The position numbers and the translations under genes are program-made. Under the pieces are notes generated by a model. That model did no database searches. It had not been told where the DNA came from and saw only the letters and a program-made list of their open reading frames with translations. Of a stretch of 64,000 nucleotides of DNA, positions 59,401 through 64,000 are shown one piece after another. Positions within the stretch are counted from its first letter, which is position 1. Each line of letters begins with the position of its first letter. The stretch spans positions 310,001 through 374,000 of the forward strand of contig JADFUC010001296.1 of NCBI GenBank assembly GCA_019722365.1. Direction: 5' to 3'. The DNA is from Lithospermum erythrorhizon (taxonomy: Eukaryota; Streptophyta; Magnoliopsida; Boraginales; Boraginaceae).

Positions 59401-60860
59401 GAGCCACTTTATAGCTCTGCTATATGAAATTATTATATATTAAAGTTAAAGCTTTTTTGTTATACCTTTGTAATGATTCAAATTTCTATTATGAAATTTA
59501 ATTAACGCTATTGCTATGCATTTAACTTTTTTATTATAATCTGGGCCTACGTCAACGTTCAATTTATCTATCGACAATTAATGCTCATCATTATTATTTT
59601 AAGACTTTATCTTTTAAAACTTTAAATCTCCACCAACAGCTTTTTAATGGAAATTTACCGGTTTGGCCTCGACTCGGTGCGTAAGCCAACAACGAGTCGA
59701 GCCGAGCCTTAGCCTCTGCTTTACTGACCGAGTCACCAAAATCTCCTCCGACTTCTGACTCCTACGACCTGCCATCAACTCTACTCCTATTTTTAAAGTA
59801 GGGTCCAGATGCGTCACCTGTCATGTATCCGTGGACACATCGATTAGACTGTTAGTCGATGTATCATATGACATAAGTTGACTTTTTTCCGAGAACGGTA
59901 GAATTATGAATTTTTTTTGTTTCCTAATTATTGCATATAATCAATTTCATTTGTGGTCCTTGCAAGCTTATAAATCCATAGGTGTTTCTCTGTGTTATGC
60001 GAGTGGAAATTAGATGAGTTTCTTTGTGGAGATAACCTAAGATAGACATGTAAGACAACTTGAAAATTCGATTTAGGTTGAAAGGTTGTACGTTTTGTAG
60101 TTAGAGCCAAGTTCGAAATCATAAACAAGAGTGTATTGTGAGGTTTATTTTTCACTAACGATCTTCTAATCCCTTGAGGTTTCCTTTGAATGATCAATTA
60201 CAAATGATTCTCGAGTGCGACGACGAAGTCCGAAATCTTTTATGTATAAAATTATATAAATATTGTTCAAACTTCTATCTTCTTGTATATGATTATGTTC
60301 ACTAAGTTGGGGGACTAAAAAGAAGGATAGAATAGAAATACACAATAGCAATAATTATCAGATTCCCCCATGGTGTGAATTGTGGACCTCAAAGCAGCGG
60401 CTTCATCTGGGTTAGAAGAGAGAAAAAAGAGGAACAATGATACAATTGCAGCCGTTTCATAGCAATCATTTTAAGAGTCACGAAAAAGAATAGTTATTAG
60501 CAAAAGCCAAACACATCATATCCTATCTCCTCTGCAGTCTACACGAGGGTCAACCATAGTTCATAACGAATGGTTATTCGTGATACAGAACCTCAAAAGT
60601 CATACAAGATAACTATGCGACGTAGACAAGAATTTCAGATCCAATACTTATTTATTATTAAAATAATAATAATAACTTATCAAATGAAAAGAATGACAAT
60701 TGATCAATTAATTCAAAATATATTGTCTAGAAAGAGTAAATGAAGCAATCAATGGTCATCCAAGTACAATTTAAGAAACAAACACAATCTACTTCACTAT
60801 CATACAAAATTATATATGTCAATAATAATATTAAAATTTGTCAATACAATATTAATAACC
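59401..60860. other. Intergenic DNA, no gene recognised
   Basis: AT-rich, with a GC-richer patch at about 59660-59830 (gactcggtgcgtaagccaac, gagtcgagccgagcc). No domain or RNA was recognised. Confidence 0.35.
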
Positions 60861-61240
60861 AACATTACATTATTACAAAAATAAAATCAAACAAACATAT
60901 ACAATTATCAAAATGAAAAAATAAAATAAACATATATAATTATACTTAATAAACTGAAATTAAACAAATAATAAAAACGTTAAACTAACATTACATTATT
61001 AAAAAAACAAAATCAAATAAATATATACAATTATCAAACTGAAAAAATAAAATAAACATATACAATTATACATAATAATCTGAAATTAAACAAATAAAAA
61101 AAACTTGATAAACTAACATTACATTATTACAAAAACAAAATCAAACAAACATACAATTATCAAAATGAAAAAATAAAATAAATATATAATTATACAATAA
61201 CCGAATTAAAACAAACAATTAAAAATTGAAAAGTTAAAAC
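60861..61240 (+). repeat. AT-rich tandem array, about 127-bp unit
   Basis: Three units start with 'aacattacattatta' at 60861, 60987 and 61115. Each is followed by acaaaa.aaaatcaaa, catatacaattatcaaa.tg and aaaaaataaaataaa. Units drift by small indels. The array is nearly free of G and C. Confidence 0.75.
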
Positions 61241-62576
61241 GTGACTAAAAATTAATAATGAAATAAAATAAGGTATTTCATGAAATTGAAATTGTTGTTG
61301 TTAAGAATTAAAAGAAGAAGAAGAATTAAAAGAAATAATTAAAAAAAAAAATTAAAAGAAGAAATAAGGAAGAACATACCCGATTTCCGCTGAGTGCGTT
61401 TCTTCGGCGTTGAAACTAATCAATTTAATAGGATTGGGGTTTTATTAGACAATTTTTTTTTTTTATAAAAAATCGAATCATAATCCTAGTCACGGGCGCT
61501 ACGCCACGCCTACGGATGAAGAAATGGCGAATACCACGGAAGCTGCCACACGTGAATCGATCACATTAACCTTCCTACGTACGCTAGACGGTCACACTCC
61601 ACGCCACAATGACATGACGGCACAAAGGTTTTTCAATACTACGCCAACACGTAGAAGGGCCCCCTATGTCCTAAAACATAATTGTATATAAAAATATGTA
61701 ATGAACTTGTGATTTTCAGATAAAGAGGTGTATAAATTAATATCATAAAAAAATATATATACTCCGAATCAAATTCCACAAAATAAATGATATAATTTTT
61801 AAAAAAATGAATATGAGGATAAGATTATTCCCTACGCCCCTAATTAATCCAGTGACAAAAAGAGCGTCCAAACCAATCATAAAGCACCTCAAACTGTAAG
61901 GCAACAAGGACAAACCATAAAACGCGTTAAACGTAAAAAATCTCCTGCCAGTATCCTCTGAATGCTACACCCAGCCTGATCCCTAGTACAAATACTCACC
62001 AATTGCCCAACATTGCCCAGCTTTTTATTTCAAAACTAGTAATTATTGTGTTTAAAATTTAAGTCTGAATTATAATTTTATCACATGCAGCTATATTTTT
62101 TATGTAGTACGCTCGAGACTTGACGCACAATTCTAAAAAGGTTAGCAAGCTCAATTCCAAAAATTTAGATTGAATCCTAACTTCAAGCTTTGACTCACCT
62201 GAATAAAAACTTGGAGGTTTTTCGATATAACTTAATTCATGTATAATTTTAATTATCGGACTTTTGGAATTTTGAGTTTCTTCATACATGGTAAAGAGTA
62301 AAATGATGTGCAATACACAAATGTATGTAGATCTTGAAATCTTATAGTTATGATCTCACCTAACCTCAAAATCTGGAATCTTGTTTGGATTCAGTGGCAT
62401 TTACGGAGTATTATATTTCACTCATGATTGATGTGTTTATGAACAACCTTAAGATTTACAGTTTGACAGTAGAAAGTTTGTTTCCGATAATTTGGTCATT
62501 CTATTTGCAAAGTGAACCGTGAATTAGGTTCTTAAAATGAATGTTCAGGCTAGTGATTATCCAAATACTCAAAAAA
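61241..62576. other. Intergenic DNA, no gene recognised
   Basis: AT-rich with a GC-richer patch at about 61480-61670. The minus-strand frame at 62059-62313 has no recognisable domain. Confidence 0.35.
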
Positions 62577-62645
62577 AAGTGTGAAACTGTCACACTAACG
62601 TCCTCTCGAGATCTTGTCCTGGCTAGATCTTGTCCTGGCTAAGAT
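62577..62645 (-). mobile_element. 3' fragment of the same SINE family, inverted
   Basis: The reverse complement reads 'ccaggacaagatctcgag', 'aggacg', 'ttagtgtgacagtttcacac'. This matches the 3' end of the SINE at 52141-52368 ('ccaggacagaaacctcgaag', 'gaccga', 'tagtgtgacggtttcacac'). A 16-base duplication (agatcttgtcctggct twice) lies inside it. The tRNA-like part is missing. Confidence 0.5.
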
Positions 62646-63574
62646 ACCACGAAGAAGTTAATCGTAGGATTATCTAATACTTCTATATATTCAAGTCTCA
62701 TTTTATTGAAACAATCATGTGAAGATTGCAATATATTTTGAAACCTTGTAAAACAAAACAAAAAAACTAATTAATACATTCACATTTACCACACTCATAA
62801 GTCATACAAAACATGTCATATACGGAGTAACCAACTTATTTTAATGAAAACCAAACCTAATTACTCCCATTCTACAGCCGCAACTATCTCATATTTCTCA
62901 TCAAACTTACCCTCCAAAAAACTAACATTCTCGATAAGACATCAATCATTTAGCTCAAAATTTTTTTATTAAAATAATATTTAATTTTATTATTTTCAAT
63001 TATAGAGGAAAATAATAATCAAAGAAAATAAGAATATTAAGAAACAAAAAGTATTTTTTTTTTTTAATTTCAATGCAAAACATATATATCTAAAATTAAA
63101 AGATCGATAAAGATATTTTACTAAATAATTATTTAAATTTAGTTGGATGGAACAAATTTGAAAGACTATTTTAATTATTTCAATAATTATATAAATATTA
63201 TTTATCCAAATAAGATACTGTGATACACATCACACTAATGGAAAACGAAATAAACTTCAAACCACCGTAACTATATTAATGATATCTGGCCGCTCTTCAT
63301 ACACATGCCAGATCGACGTGGGCTCGATCCCGACAAATAGCAAAGAATCGTTGGCCGAATCCGTACGGCCTCTACACATGCTACTCCGCTATGTTGTCAC
63401 AGACAAATGACTACTTTTAATCTGCCCTGAAGCCATCTCGAATAACCTCTTACACGGCGCCATGCGACCAAATTACGATGTTTTCGCTTCGTTGAGCGTA
63501 TCAAATCATTAATTTAGCCCCATATTGGTTGTTAATGATGATGACTAGAATATGACTTTAGTGCATCATTCTCG
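62646..63574. other. Upstream region of the DUF620 gene
   Basis: AT-rich to about 63240, then more balanced sequence up to the gene. No other coding signal was seen. Confidence 0.4.
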
Positions 63575-63580
63575 TATAAA
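63575..63580 (+). promoter_or_regulatory. Putative TATA box of the DUF620 gene
   Basis: TATAAA lies 77 bases before the ATG, followed by a pyrimidine-rich leader with a run of about 13 C (63617-63629). This is a plausible plant core promoter. Confidence 0.45.
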
Positions 63581-63656
63581 TCAGTCAAACAACTGCAACA
63601 ATTTCACTTCTAGCTCCCCCCCCCCCTTTTCTCCAACTTCCATTCCATTTCATCAA

Positions 63657-64000
63657 ATGGAGAAGAAACAATCCTTTTTCTCATCATTCAAACAAGAAGT
63701 AGCACGTGGTCTATCCCCATCACGAATGAAAAGCACTCAACCCCCATCCGGGTCGGGTCTGCTCCGAAGAAGGCGAGCCACGCATCCCGATACCCGCTCG
63801 AGACCCGGCTGGGAGACCCTTTCGCCTCTAAGGGAAGGACCCGACCCGAATAGCGATGACCCGGGTGGGGAATCCAGGAATGGGGATAAATGGGCTCAGT
63901 GGCTATGTCGGGCTCCGTCCATTTCAAACGGGTCGGGCCGGTCGGATCTTAGGTTGTTGTTGGGAGTGCTTGGGGCACCTTTGGCGCCTGTACACGTCAG
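63657..64000 (+). CDS. DUF620 family protein, N-terminal part of exon 1 (partial)
   Basis: The frame is open from the ATG to the window edge, 114 codons and two bases. It begins 'MEKKQSFFSSFKQEVARGLS' and then 'PSRMKS'. A GLLRRRR-type basic patch follows at about residues 37-43, then 'ETLSPLREGPDP' (about 57-68), 'KWAQWL' (about 81-86) and 'RSDLRLLLGVLGAPLAPVHV' (about 95-114). These blocks in this order are those of the plant DUF620 family, whose members start MEKKQGFF and carry the RSDLRLLLG block before the DUF620 domain. The function is not known. The start is supported by the family N-terminus and the TATA box. The rest of the gene lies beyond the window. Confidence 0.9.
   Translation, partial: MEKKQSFFSSFKQEVARGLSPSRMKSTQPPSGSGLLRRRRATHPDTRSRPGWETLSPLREGPDPNSDDPGGESRNGDKWAQWLCRAPSISNGSGRSDLRLLLGVLGAPLAPVHV

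Overview
The window looks like plant nuclear DNA, most likely from a eudicot. It is AT-rich, has intron-bearing genes with GT/AG splice junctions, a CYP81-like cytochrome P450, a Pumilio RNA-binding protein and a DUF620 protein. More than half of what can be recognised is transposable-element sequence. I cannot name the species. Only two host genes look intact: the Pumilio gene (44301-47905, five exons, open from ATG to stop) and the start of a DUF620 gene (from 63657, running off the right edge). A third gene, the P450 (6729-16825), is broken, and its intron is filled with retroelement sequence.

Layout. 0-6.4 kb: a LINE remnant, AT-rich filler, a copia-type LTR (2515-3396), a short LTR followed by a primer-binding site (3880-4139) and a foldback element (5736-6413). 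6.7-16.8 kb: the P450 pseudogene with about 8.5 kb of intron. 19.2-43.0 kb: a nest of elements. Two copies of one DNA element ('X') carry remains of an OTU-type cysteine protease gene on the minus strand: X-A (about 19231-23579) and X-B (about 24710-43043). X-A is interrupted by one gypsy LTR (20353-22338). X-B is interrupted by a minus-strand copia element (24722-30503, 5-bp target duplication AAAGA) and by a copia solo LTR (30694-40848, target duplication GTTCG). The solo LTR is itself interrupted by a Ty3/gypsy element with 2.8-kb LTRs (31475-40634). Each copy of X shows what the other looked like before insertion, so the order of events can be read directly.

44-48 kb: the Pumilio gene. 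48.7-51.2 kb: a solo LTR related to the gypsy family, with target duplication AAGTA and an internal 71-bp minisatellite. 51-63.6 kb: mostly AT-rich, featureless sequence with a MITE-like stretch, a tRNA-derived SINE with a 16-bp target duplication, several short duplications, a GC-rich block and a 127-bp tandem array. 63.66 kb to the end: the DUF620 first exon.

Both long retroelements are defective in different ways. The copia element has integrase but no visible reverse transcriptase/RNase H. The gypsy element has reverse transcriptase/RNase H but no visible integrase. The two gypsy LTRs and several coding remnants differ by many small insertions and deletions. This could be real decay or partly consensus error, and it matters before the P450 is declared dead.
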